Origin: Nostoc paludosum FACHB-159
GTDB lineage: Bacteria > Cyanobacteriota > Cyanobacteriia > Cyanobacteriales > Nostocaceae
Direction: 5' to 3'
DNA: 64,000 bases
NCBI RefSeq assembly: GCF_014698835.1
Contig: NZ_JACJTU010000004.1
Coordinates: 62,001 to 126,000, forward strand
Shown: positions 44,227 to 52,790 of the stretch, piece after piece
Numbering within the stretch: the first letter of the stretch is position 1
Layout of the letters: each line of letters begins with the position of its first letter
The notes under the pieces: generated by a model
What the model was told of the DNA's origin: nothing
The model's database searches: none
The model's input: the letters and a program-made list of their open reading frames with translations, nothing else
Position numbers and translations under genes: made by a program

Positions 44227-44357
44227 TTGATAAAGCGATCAAAATTTTCTAAATCATCCGGATATGCCAAAACAAGCTTGAAAGGGGATGCATACCGAAT
44301 TATTTATATCTAATACGGAGCATCACTCGTTGATGTACTCCTGTGCCAAACAACTCT

Positions 44358-44394
44358 CGCAAAATAGCCCCAGCAGAACTGGGGCTGTTTTGCG
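44358..44394. repeat. long perfect hairpin
   Basis: CGCAAAATAGCCCCAG (44358-44373) pairs with CTGGGGCTGTTTTGCG (44379-44394), 16 bp with one wobble and loop CAGAA. It has no T run after it. It lies between the two sRNA-like units and may be a processing or terminator hairpin for the first. Confidence 0.75.
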
Positions 44395-44446
44395 TTGAAG
44401 GTGTGTGAACTAGAAGCACAATATGAAGTCAAGGAACATAATTTAG

Positions 44447-44560
44447 TACATTTGGGTGTATACCCTGATGACGTATGATTCATTCATGGAAAAAATTGAT
44501 ATAGGTAAATGCGTATCTTTCCTGACTCCAGATTTGTCATAAACATTTCTGGAGTTTTTT
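44447..44560 (+). ncRNA. candidate sRNA unit 2
   Basis: Starts TACATTTGGGTGTATACCC (then TGATGAC), 22 of 26 bases identical to unit 1. TTGGGT (44452-44457), a 16-base spacer and TATGAT (44474-44479) fit a sigma-70 promoter. The unit ends with ACTCCAGA (44525-44532), a 15-base loop, TCTGGAGT (44548-44555) and TTTTTT, a good intrinsic terminator. A transcript of about 75 nt from near 44486 is predicted. No ORF with a ribosome binding site. Confidence 0.5.
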
Positions 44561-44632
44561 CATTAAATAGTCAAGCGATCGCACTTTACCCTTTAAGGCT
44601 AACTTTAATGCGATCGCACTTAATAGAAATAT

Positions 44633-45475
44633 TTATTTCACTGTGTATGTTACAAAAATATCCTTTTTCATCTCAACTTCCGCCGGGGCATCTGGATCGT
44701 AAGTTGGTGTCAATAAAAAACTAGCAAAAGACGGTAAAGTAACTCCAGATTTAGAATTACACGAAGGATAGAATAAGGTATAAAATGGTTCGGCTACAGA
44801 AGCAGCACCAAGTTTAACACCCATAGCAGTTGCTAAAGCCTGAGCGCGACTTTGAGCGTCTTTCATTGCTGATTGATAAACTGAACTCTGCAAAGCTTGA
44901 CAATCATTAACTGCGTATTCCACGCCGACGTTATTGATAGTTAAGTTTTCCAGTTTGCTCGTTGCTTTATTCGCTGTACCAACAATTTCGTGAATGCGAT
45001 CGCGGGTTGGTTTTTCCACCCTCACTAATATCTTGGCATTATTTTCAGTGGAGTTAGGGTTAACTTGCACTTGAATTTTATCGGCACTAATTCCATTAGT
45101 AACTAGGCTATCAATTATTGGCTGGAGATTTGCCTTAGTTAAGGGTTTTTGACTTTCTAAAGCAGGTGTAGGTGGAATTTGTCCTATTGGTGTTTTGGTA
45201 TTTAAGAGGAGAACTGGTAAAGTTACCCGACGGACTTGTGAGAGCGTTGATGGTTGCGTTTGTAACTCTTCATTACTATTTTTACTACTGACTACCAATT
45301 CAATATCCGCTGTATCAGCTGGTACTCTTACTACCCCTTGACCCATTACCATTAATGAATGGCGATCGCTCGCTGGTGGATAAAATAATTGGGCATTAGC
45401 GACTTTAGGCCTTAATGCTTCCATCCCAACAGTCATAGTTATACTTACCAGCATCACAGCAGTTATTTTTTTCAT
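44633..45475 (-). CDS. SIMPL domain (DUF541) periplasmic protein
   Basis: A 280-residue protein with a signal peptide (MKKITAVMLVSITMTVGMEA start, cleavage near residue 29). The mature part begins with SLMVMGQGVVRVPADTADIELVV, the signature of SIMPL/DUF541 proteins, and has a later ISADKIQVQVNP and KDAQSRAQALATAMGVKLG pattern. The family is periplasmic and involved in oxidative stress or outer-membrane stability in other bacteria; function here is not known. ATG 45475 is chosen because AGGA lies 11 bases upstream; longer frames start at 45511 and 45499. It ends close to a HIP1-rich spacer. Confidence 0.82.
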   Translation of the reverse strand: MKKITAVMLVSITMTVGMEALRPKVANAQLFYPPASDRHSLMVMGQGVVRVPADTADIELVVSSKNSNEELQTQPSTLSQVRRVTLPVLLLNTKTPIGQIPPTPALESQKPLTKANLQPIIDSLVTNGISADKIQVQVNPNSTENNAKILVRVEKPTRDRIHEIVGTANKATSKLENLTINNVGVEYAVNDCQALQSSVYQSAMKDAQSRAQALATAMGVKLGAASVAEPFYTLFYPSCNSKSGVTLPSFASFLLTPTYDPDAPAEVEMKKDIFVTYTVK

Positions 45476-45780
45476 GTTCTGGCAATGTCCTTTGAACATA
45501 CTATTTGTCAAAGTTTACACTTCAAGAACAATATACTTAAGCTTTGCTCTAAATAATTTACTAAAAAAGACTAGGGAGTAGGGAGATGGGGAAGTGTAGG
45601 GAGAAATAGAATTTATGCTTCTTCCTCCTTCCACACCTCTCAATGCCCCATGACGCCACTTCACGGCAATTGCTCATGGGGAGCCAGTGCCTTTACCCAT
45701 CAGTGGCTCCCCCATGCCCAATGCCCCATAAGTGTTAGCTAAACATCAGGCATCTTTTTTGAATTCTGAATTCTAGAGTA
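45476..45780. other. repeat-rich intergenic region
   Basis: Contains GGGAGTAGGGAGATGGGG-type tracts and CATGGGGAGCCA (45675-45686) with TGGCTCCCCCATG (45704-45716), a near-perfect hairpin arm pair, plus CCCATGCCCAATGCCCCAT repeats. It is a cluster of STRR and hairpin elements between two same-strand genes. Confidence 0.7.
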
Positions 45781-46158
45781 TTAACCAAACCAGTGAGAGG
45801 GTTCACAACCGGGTTGAACTATTTCACAAAGGTGATGGCTAATCCAATCTGACTTTTCTTGAACGATTGAGCAAATACCTTGGTGAATTAAATTTTGTAA
45901 ATGTAGTTGCTGTTCTAAGCGTTTACGAGGCAACTGATAATTTAGCAAGCTTTCTTGTTCAGCCTCAGCTAGTGGAATATTTCCGTCAGATATGACGCTA
46001 TAAAAAGAGGGAATACGGTTGAGGACGAAAGCAATTAGCTCTTGGCGTAAGTCAGGCATCGCAAAAGCTTGTTGATATGGATGATATGGATATGTATCCA
46101 AAACGCTTTCAATCTCTCCTATTACTGATTGCTGAGTCAAATTCACTACAGTTTTCAT
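45781..46158 (-). CDS. ComFB-like protein
   Basis: A 125-residue protein. The central segment MPDLRQELIAFVLNRIPSFYSV (about 34-55) matches the late competence protein ComFB pattern, in which a conserved AYALNRLPPLY-like helix is diagnostic; here it reads AFVLNRIPSFY. Recent work reports cyanobacterial ComFB-family proteins as cyclic-di-GMP receptors. No competence genes are adjacent, so a role in DNA uptake or second-messenger sensing is inferred from family only. GGAG lies 11 bases before ATG 46158. The N-terminus is close to its normal length. Confidence 0.7.
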   Translation of the reverse strand: MKTVVNLTQQSVIGEIESVLDTYPYHPYQQAFAMPDLRQELIAFVLNRIPSFYSVISDGNIPLAEAEQESLLNYQLPRKRLEQQLHLQNLIHQGICSIVQEKSDWISHHLCEIVQPGCEPSHWFG

Positions 46159-47200
46159 AATTTTTTAAACTCCTTTTTTAATTCAGTCAAAGATTAATTC
46201 AGTAAACAACTTTTTTAGATGGTAAGGTTGTCATGACAATCAGTTATAAATGATTCAACTGATAGATGCAATAGACTCTGAAGTTAGCCTTTTATTAGGG
46301 TAGAATATCAAACATTTTACTGTGCAGATTTGAGTTAAAGCTTATACTGATTTGCAGTATTTTGCATAAAGACAGCACTGAAGAAACTGATAAACTGCCG
46401 ACATTTTATATTTATAATACTTATTCTTTCAAATTTATGCCTTTTTGGCAGAAATCTACATAAAACGCAGCATAAAGTTTAGGGGATCAAGATTATGGGC
46501 AAGTCGGCAACTTACTTTGGTTGGAAATTTTTAGTTAAATTTAAGCTTCTTGGTAATTAAGATCGCTTTGGGGTTGATTAGACAATTTACTGTTTCATAG
46601 ACAGAAGTTATTTGTTGCACATTAGTTTTAGTAATCGGGAAAATACTTAACTCTTAGACTGTCAAATCAGTCTAGCGACAGATGAAATGATTGAGTAAAA
46701 ACTTTGAAAAAGTTCACATTATCTAAAAGCATGTATTCAAAGTCAAAAAATATACCGGGAACTTCTCTATTGTCAGAAGAGAAGCTATAAAGCACTCATT
46801 ACCTGATAGGTAAGAGGAGGTAATAAATATTGATAATGGTTTTTAAGTATTTAGACTACTACTGAGATGGAAAGGTGAAGATTAGAGGCAGTGTGATTCA
46901 ATTACTGAAAAAGCGCTGTCACTACTGGGTGCAGGTTAAACCTGCCGTTGAGGTACTAATTAGTTGAATATTAGTCATCAACTATCCCAAGTTCTGATAG
47001 TCGTTACTCCTTGAAAGAAGCAAGCTACACTTAGCGTCTTTGCGGGACAAGGGTAGCCTCGCAAGAGACTTCTCTGGCGATCGTTAGCTATCATCATTAG
47101 TTATCATCAAATGACAAACGACAAAATTACTACTAATGACTGCTGAAAGCTAATAGTAGAATAAGGTACAGAAAAGCTGCATGGAAGGGAGGAAGCGAAA
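46159..47200. other. 1.04-kb intergenic region
   Basis: AT-rich upstream of the ComFB-like gene, no ORF beyond a few codons. A degraded copy of the dispersed repeat (AAGCAAGCTACACTTAGCG and following) lies at 47016-47075. GGGAGGA at 47187-47193 is the ribosome binding site of the next gene. A GAGGAGG motif near 46814 precedes only a 9-codon frame. A small RNA cannot be excluded. Confidence 0.5.
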
Positions 47201-48043
47201 TTGGATGAGATGAGGGCGGCGCTAGAGTTAGCGACTGAAGAAGAACTACAAGACTTAACGGCAATTTTATTTAGTCGTAAGTTCAATCCCCTAGACTACG
47301 TTCACACACCCGAACCCATCGAAGTGCAAAGCCAAGACCGCAAAGCTTGGCTAGATGCATTAGAAGGTCGCTTCCGCTTTTTGGCGGCAGATGGGATGAC
47401 GGTATTGCGGGGGCGCACAGACCAAGTAACTTACCGACAAGCACTTGTTCAAGTATGTAGATATCTTAAGATTCCTTATTCTAATCAGTTGACAACCGTT
47501 GATTTAGAAGCAGAAGTATTTTTGCATCTGCTAGGACAGGTGTGGAAAAAATTGCCCGAACAGGAAAAGCAAAAATTGACAATACGGATACAGCGTCAGC
47601 TTGTCAAATCAGAATTAAAACAACCTTTACCACTTTTATTGCAACGCGATCCCTTGGGGCTACTTTTTAAAGGTGGTAGTGCATTGGCTGTTACTTCCAT
47701 GCTGCAACCAGTTGTACTCAAGCAAATTGCCCGTCAATTTGCTATACACCTTGCTACCTACGAAGTAGCCAAACAAGCAGCGATTAAAGGCACGGAAGCA
47801 GCCACAACGCAGTTTCAAAGCTATGTAACTATGCAAATGGCCAGACGGGGTATGACCGTGAGTGCAGCTCGTTATGGAGCAGTTCGCACTATGTTTGCCG
47901 TGATTGGGCCAATGATGTGGGCTTGGTTTTTTGCGGACTTAGGGTGGAGAGCGATCGCTACTAACTATGGTCGCATCATTCCTACGATTTTCGCCCTTGC
48001 TCAAATTCGTCTCACTCGTGCTGAATGTTGGGAGCCAGCTTGA
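47201..48043 (+). CDS. YaaW-family (UPF0174-like) protein
   Basis: A 280-residue protein resembling E. coli YaaW: the N-terminus LATEEELQDLTAILF, a middle LLGQVWKKLPEQEKQKLTIRIQRQL segment and a hydrophobic Gly/Ala-rich C-terminus with two amphipathic or membrane stretches (about 190-215 and 225-250). The function of the family is unknown. Start is TTG 47201, because GGGAGGA lies 7 bases upstream; the next ATG (47210) would be 16 away. The gene overlaps the following O-antigen-ligase-family gene by 19 bases, indicating coupling. Confidence 0.68.
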   Translation: MDEMRAALELATEEELQDLTAILFSRKFNPLDYVHTPEPIEVQSQDRKAWLDALEGRFRFLAADGMTVLRGRTDQVTYRQALVQVCRYLKIPYSNQLTTVDLEAEVFLHLLGQVWKKLPEQEKQKLTIRIQRQLVKSELKQPLPLLLQRDPLGLLFKGGSALAVTSMLQPVVLKQIARQFAIHLATYEVAKQAAIKGTEAATTQFQSYVTMQMARRGMTVSAARYGAVRTMFAVIGPMMWAWFFADLGWRAIATNYGRIIPTIFALAQIRLTRAECWEPA

Positions 48044-49404
48044 ATAAAGCTTTTTACCCTTTAAACTCTCGTTGGAACTACTCTTTATTGGCGGTATTAA
48101 TCTTCCCGTTGAGTCCTTTTGTCGGGGCTGTAACTATAGTTTTGGTATCATTCATAACTTGGATTAAACAATACCGCCAAATTAGTCGCCGCCCCCTCAA
48201 CTGGGGATTTGCCCTTTTGAGTCTGTTGCTAATAGTCAGTTGTGGGTTTGCTCAGAACAAAATAGAAGCTTTCCTCGGCTTATTTAATTTCTTACCATTC
48301 TTTTTAGTTTTCGCCGCCTTCAGCACCCTGATTCAAACAACTGCCCAATTGCGGCAAATGGCTTGGGCTTTGGTAATAGGTTCGATGCCTGTGGCGATTC
48401 TTGGTTTAGGACAATTATTTTTGGGCTGGAATTTTAAGTTCCAGTTTATCTGGGTTGTATTGAGTTGGACAATTAGACCAGGAGGAAATCCACCAGGCCG
48501 CATAGCTTCATTATTCTTGCACGCCAATACCTTCGCGGCTTATTTAGTAATAGTATTCATCGTTAGTGTAGGTTTGTGGTTGGAACAATGGCAATTGAAG
48601 ATTGGGCATAGGGCATGGGACATAGTAAGAGGCAGGGGCAAAAACTCTTCTCCCCTGCTCCCTGCTCCCTGCCCCCCTGCCCCCTCATCCCCTACACTCC
48701 CCTTCATCTTCCTTACCATCGCGGTGCTTACGAATTTCATCACCTTGATTTTTACCAACTCACGTAATGGATGGGCGATCGCTATTTTTACCTGTTTCGC
48801 TTATGCAGTCTATCAGGGTTGGCGGATTATTGTGGGTAGCGTTGTCGGTATCGTCACTAGCGTACTTTTAGCGGCTTTTGCTCCCTCACCAATCGCTCAG
48901 TTTTTTCGCCAGTACGTTCCTGCTTTCTTTTGGGCAAGGTTAAACGACGATATGTATCCAGATAGACCAGTAGCTTTGATGCGAAAAACTCAGTGGGAGT
49001 TCGCCTGGTCTTTGGCTTGGCAACATCCTTGGACGGGTTGGGGTTTACGTAGTTTTACTGGACTCTACAAAGCACATACGCAAATTAAGTTGGGTCATCC
49101 CCACAACTTGTTTTTAATGTTATCTGCTGAAACTGGTTTTATCGCTACTTTATTATTCTGTGGCTTACTAGGTTGGATTTTGATTGCAGGAGTCCAATTA
49201 CTGCGAAATTCCAAACACATATATACAGAAGATAGATTGCTAATTTTTAGTTATCTTCTGGCCTGTGTAGGGTGGGTTCTATTAAATAACGTAGACGTAA
49301 CCCTGTTTGATTTTCGTTTGAATACGCTTTCATGGTTAATTTTGGCTGCTACTTGTGGAATAATACATCGTCTTTTTTTCAACGCAAAGGTACGCAATGG
49401 TTAA
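48025..49404 (+). CDS. O-antigen ligase/IctB-like membrane protein
   Basis: A 459-residue polytopic protein of the Wzy_C/O-antigen-ligase group, which also includes the cyanobacterial IctB family. Around 11 hydrophobic segments. The characteristic GWGLRSFTGLYKAHTQIKLGHPHNLFLMLSAETG (about 339-372) holds the conserved Arg and His. It may attach glycan to a lipid acceptor or polymerise it. Residues about 192-226 (KIGHRAWDIVRGRGKNSSPL and then PAPCPPAPSSPTLPF) are encoded by intergenic-type repeat DNA (48599-48705) inserted in frame between two spans. Start ATG 48025 lies within the upstream gene; TTG 48040 with GGGAG is an alternative. Confidence 0.8.
   Translation: MLGASLNKAFYPLNSRWNYSLLAVLIFPLSPFVGAVTIVLVSFITWIKQYRQISRRPLNWGFALLSLLLIVSCGFAQNKIEAFLGLFNFLPFFLVFAAFSTLIQTTAQLRQMAWALVIGSMPVAILGLGQLFLGWNFKFQFIWVVLSWTIRPGGNPPGRIASLFLHANTFAAYLVIVFIVSVGLWLEQWQLKIGHRAWDIVRGRGKNSSPLLPAPCPPAPSSPTLPFIFLTIAVLTNFITLIFTNSRNGWAIAIFTCFAYAVYQGWRIIVGSVVGIVTSVLLAAFAPSPIAQFFRQYVPAFFWARLNDDMYPDRPVALMRKTQWEFAWSLAWQHPWTGWGLRSFTGLYKAHTQIKLGHPHNLFLMLSAETGFIATLLFCGLLGWILIAGVQLLRNSKHIYTEDRLLIFSYLLACVGWVLLNNVDVTLFDFRLNTLSWLILAATCGIIHRLFFNAKVRNG
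48599..48705 (+). repeat. STRR-type repeat inside a coding sequence
   Basis: GGGCATAGGGCATGGGACAT, then CTCCCCTGCTCCCTGCTCCC and TGCCCCCCTGCCCCCTCA. Such sequence occurs between genes here (compare 50824-50885 with GGGCATAAGGCATAGGGCAT and CTCCCCTGCTCCCCTGCTC), but at this position it lies within the O-antigen-ligase-like gene and keeps the frame. Confidence 0.8.
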
Positions 49405-49756
49405 CGCCAAGGAACGCGGAGGTTTTTTAAAGATAATTCGCTATGTCGGAGAATAATTAGGCGCATCTTCATAGAGAATTGGTATCAGTCATCATATTGA
49501 TGGTTAACTGTCACCCGTAAACAGTCAACAACCAACATGAAAAGATGCGGTACGTTCAATCCGCAACAGCTTATTTTTTAGAATGGAAGTCTATTGGTTT
49601 TTTTTCAGTGTATGCACTGGGGGCATTTGAAGCTTTAAGTTAATAATATAACTATATTCACGTCTGTGACTGTGAGTGTGACTAAAACCTAATTAGTCAC
49701 TGTTGCTGATTGTTGGGAAGGTGTAGGGACAACCCTTTGGGGTTTTCCTGCATGAC
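49405..49756. other. intergenic region with a possible sRNA
   Basis: Begins with AACGCGGAGG-type sequence of the AACCGCAAAGG repeat family (49384-49425), which overlaps the end of the previous gene. Later GTGACT ... AGTCAC (about 49672-49698) can pair and leads to the terminator at 49757. No ORF. Confidence 0.45.
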
Positions 49757-49783
49757 GGGCATCTCTTGTAGATGCCCTTTTGT
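49757..49783 (+). terminator. intrinsic terminator-like hairpin
   Basis: GGGCATCT, loop CTTGT, AGATGCCC, then TTTTGT. It is 350 bases after the nearest plus-strand gene, so it may end a short unannotated RNA. Confidence 0.75.
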
Positions 49784-50295
49784 ATGTTTATTTTTCAGCA
49801 ATTAAATTATAATTTTTCCATTAAATTATTTTCCAATTTTTGGCATTATTTTTGATAATTTATTTCTTAAAGATTTAGTAAAAAATTACAATTAGGACAA
49901 CAATAAAAAGTGTTGGAGATTTATAAAAAAGCTTAAAACCGACGGCCAGCACCTAGAACCGTTGGAATTCTGGCTCCAGTTTTTAATCGTGATGATAGAC
50001 GCTTGCAAGCTACAAATAATCATACTGCTACAGCCGCAACAATCAGCAAAGACTACGTTCGGCACGGGATATCGGCGTCGTTCTTCACCGCCTTAAATCA
50101 GTCACTCACAATGACATAAATTTCACTACCATGCATGAAAAAGGAATATTTCCTACACCCCACACCCTACACCCTTTTTCAAGTCAGGGAGAGAATAATG
50201 CCCCATGTCCGATGCTCAATGCCCTATTTTTAATGCACATCTCGGTAAAATGGGGTTGTCAGTCAACAAAAAAAGACGCCTCAGTAATTAACCTT
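49784..50295. other. intergenic region, no gene seen
   Basis: AT-rich, with CCCCACACCCTACACCC and CCCATGTCC/GATGCTCAATGCCC repeat tracts at 50157-50230. The frame of the next gene is open through these repeats but has no start signal there. Confidence 0.5.
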
Positions 50296-50817
50296 ATGCC
50301 CACAACAGCTGATTTTTTTCAATACACCCAATGGTCGGGTATAGCCACCTTGGTATTCGCTGCTTTAGCAGTGTTGGCTTTTGTTCTCAAATGGGGCATT
50401 CGCTTTCGGCTGGTAGGTACGACTGGCTTTATGGTAGTGCTAACAGCTGGTTTATTTGCACTCTCTATAGTCCCCTTGAGTCGCACTGTGATTCCGGGAG
50501 CAGTGCGCTACAGTCTAGTTTATGACAATGCCTCAACCCAAGCGGTGATTGCCGTGTCACCTCAAATTTCTACTACACAATTAGAAGCAACTTTACGTCA
50601 AGCAGCTAGCAATCTTTATTCTTATGGTCGTTCTGGTACGCTCCAAGACGACAAATTAACAGTTCGCGCCCGTACCATTCTGCACCCAGAACCAGGGATT
50701 TCAGTACCAGTTTACTTGGGTGAGGTGAAGCGATCGCTAGTCTCTCGTGACAACTCTCCAATAAAAGTGGAAATTTATCAAGACAAATTTGCCCAATTGC
50801 CGAAATCGAAGGCTTAA
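50296..50817 (+). CDS. ycf51: Ycf51 family protein
   Basis: A 173-residue membrane protein of the Ycf51/DUF2518 family, restricted to cyanobacteria and plastids of algae. The N-terminus TTADFFQYTQWSGIATLVFAALAVLAFVLKWGIRF is the diagnostic part, followed by a second span (about 45-66) and RTVIPGAVRYSLVYDNAS. The C-terminal domain is extramembrane, with an RARTILHPEPGISVPVYLGEV segment. The function is unknown. ATG 50296 is used: the frame continues 55 codons upstream but that part is translated repeat sequence. No ribosome binding site is clear. Confidence 0.82.
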   Translation: MPTTADFFQYTQWSGIATLVFAALAVLAFVLKWGIRFRLVGTTGFMVVLTAGLFALSIVPLSRTVIPGAVRYSLVYDNASTQAVIAVSPQISTTQLEATLRQAASNLYSYGRSGTLQDDKLTVRARTILHPEPGISVPVYLGEVKRSLVSRDNSPIKVEIYQDKFAQLPKSKA

Positions 50818-51599
50818 GGGAACTGGGCATAAGGCATAGGGCATTGGTTATTTCTCCCTCTGCCTCCCCTGCTCCCCTGCTCTTTTGCTCCTTGTCTGTG
50901 TGCCCATTATCTCCATCTCCTCATACCCCATGACCTATGCCCATCCCCAATGCTTGTTATCAGGATGACATAATTTATTTTGTATTTACCGATACTTTAA
51001 AGATTATTTTTAGATTAAGATATTCACACTTTAGCGATCGGGCTGTAGGCAAAATTTAATCAGTATACGGGTAATGGGTACTGGCAGTTGCGATGTCTTA
51101 CAAAGTTCCGAGCGCCGGAAGCCGGCGCTCCGACCTTGCGCTTTGTCAGTTGTTTTCGTAGTTACCAGTTTTGCTATTTCAAAAATATTTTCAGCACATG
51201 ATTGGCTGTAGGGACATACAGATGTACGCCCTTAATTTATCTATTCTGTAGCTGCAATTGCTTGAATGGTAAGACTACGAAGAAAATCCCAGTTGCCGAT
51301 GCCTGCGGCGGTCAACTACGCTTTTTTTGGGAATCTAAGAGTGCTAATGTTATTTAATTATACGGTTGTTCAAAACTTTGATAGTTCGGAATTTTAGATC
51401 GATGAAGATCGTAGATTCAAGCAAGGTCGTCAAATTACTTAAACACTCGGCAACAGGCTTTGTCTATTTCATGGCTCGGCTAAAATCCAGTTGAAGGGGT
51501 GTAAAATTTGTAGCCATCTTTAAATCAGTTGGCAACAAGTATCCCTAAGTCGAAGTCAATTTGATTAAGAAATATCAAAGTTTTGGCAAACTAGTCTAT
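50818..51599. other. repeat-rich intergenic region
   Basis: 50824-50950 holds GGGCATA, GCCTCCCCTGCTCCCC and CCCATGACC repeats. GAGCGCCGG (51110-51118) and CCGGCGCTC (51122-51130) form a perfect short hairpin. The rest is AT-rich; no gene or RNA seen. Confidence 0.6.
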
Positions 51600-52790
51600 A
51601 TGTCTAATAAATTTTCTACTCAACCTTCTTTGTCTACTCAAACTTCTAGTTCGTTCTTTACCCTTACAGTTGCCCCAGCAAAAGTAATCCGTGGTTCTGG
51701 CGTGTTGCAAGCCGCCGCAGCAGAAATCGCCTCCTTGGGAAATCGTCCTTTAATTGTGGCGGGAGAACGCACTCTTGCCCTCAGCCAAGAAAATCTGCAA
51801 CCGATTTTAGAAACGCAACAGTTACATCCTGCCCAAGCTAGTTATGGTGCAGATTGCTGCGAAGCTAGTTTGAAATCTTTACGCAAGGCAGCTAAAGAAC
51901 ATAAAGCTGATGTCATTATCGGTGTTGGTGGTGGCAAAGCTTTGGATACAGCGAAATTAGTCGCGCATCAATTACAGCTACCAGTGGTGACGATTCCGAC
52001 TTCTGCGGCTACCTGTGCAGCTTGGAGTGCCCTGTCGAATGTTTATTCCGAAGACGGGGCATTTCTTTATGATGTGGGACTGTCTCGTTGTCCGGATTTA
52101 TTGATACTCGATTATGACTTGATTAAAACAGCACCACAAGGTACTTTAATAGCTGGAATTGGTGATGCGATCGCCAAGTGGTACGAAGCCTCAGTGAGTA
52201 GCGGACACCTACAAGACACTCTAATTATTGCCGCAGTCCAACAAGCACGAGTTTTGCGGGATATCCTCTTACAGAAGTCAGCCGCCGCCCTCAAAGAACC
52301 GGGTAGTGAAGTTTGGCGAGAAGTTGTAGACGCTAGTGTGTTACTCGCTGGCGTAGTTGGCGGACTTGGAGGGGCGCAGTGTCGCACTGTTGCCGCCCAT
52401 GCAGTGCATAATGGGTTAACGCACATTTCGGGACACGCCAGTATTCACGGCGAAAAAGTTGCTTTCGGAATTTTGGTGCAACTGCGTTTAGAAGAAATGC
52501 TACAAAACAATCAACTAGCAGCATCGGCACGGCAGCAGTTGTTAAAGTTCTACGCAGAAATTGGACTACCCCAGAAATTAAGTGATTTGGGATTGGGCAA
52601 TATTACATTAGGTGAGTTGCAAACAGCCGCCGAAATTGCCCTTGCTCCTAATTCTGACATCCATCGACTACCTTTTAAAGTCGCGCTGGAACAGTTGATG
52701 GCGGCAATGGTTTCTACCACTGCACCGATAGATAGTAGAGACATGAATCGAGTTTCGCCCAAGGGAATGAGTGACGAGGTTGAACCATGA
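51600..52790 (+). CDS. iron-containing alcohol dehydrogenase / glycerol dehydrogenase-like
   Basis: A 396-residue enzyme of the group III (iron/zinc) dehydrogenases. The NAD-binding region has ADVIIGVGGGKALDTAKLVA, and VVTIPTSAATCAAWSALSNVY is typical. Metal ligands are plausible as Asp (GIGDAIAKW) and two His (AAHAVHNGLTHI and GHASIHGEKVAFG). Such enzymes oxidise glycerol or other polyols. ATG 51600 gives a normal start; an earlier TTG at 51561 is unlikely. The gene overlaps the next by ATGA, so the two are coupled, suggesting an aldehyde or keto acid passes between a dehydrogenase and an aminotransferase. That link is inference. Confidence 0.85.
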   Translation: MSNKFSTQPSLSTQTSSSFFTLTVAPAKVIRGSGVLQAAAAEIASLGNRPLIVAGERTLALSQENLQPILETQQLHPAQASYGADCCEASLKSLRKAAKEHKADVIIGVGGGKALDTAKLVAHQLQLPVVTIPTSAATCAAWSALSNVYSEDGAFLYDVGLSRCPDLLILDYDLIKTAPQGTLIAGIGDAIAKWYEASVSSGHLQDTLIIAAVQQARVLRDILLQKSAAALKEPGSEVWREVVDASVLLAGVVGGLGGAQCRTVAAHAVHNGLTHISGHASIHGEKVAFGILVQLRLEEMLQNNQLAASARQQLLKFYAEIGLPQKLSDLGLGNITLGELQTAAEIALAPNSDIHRLPFKVALEQLMAAMVSTTAPIDSRDMNRVSPKGMSDEVEP

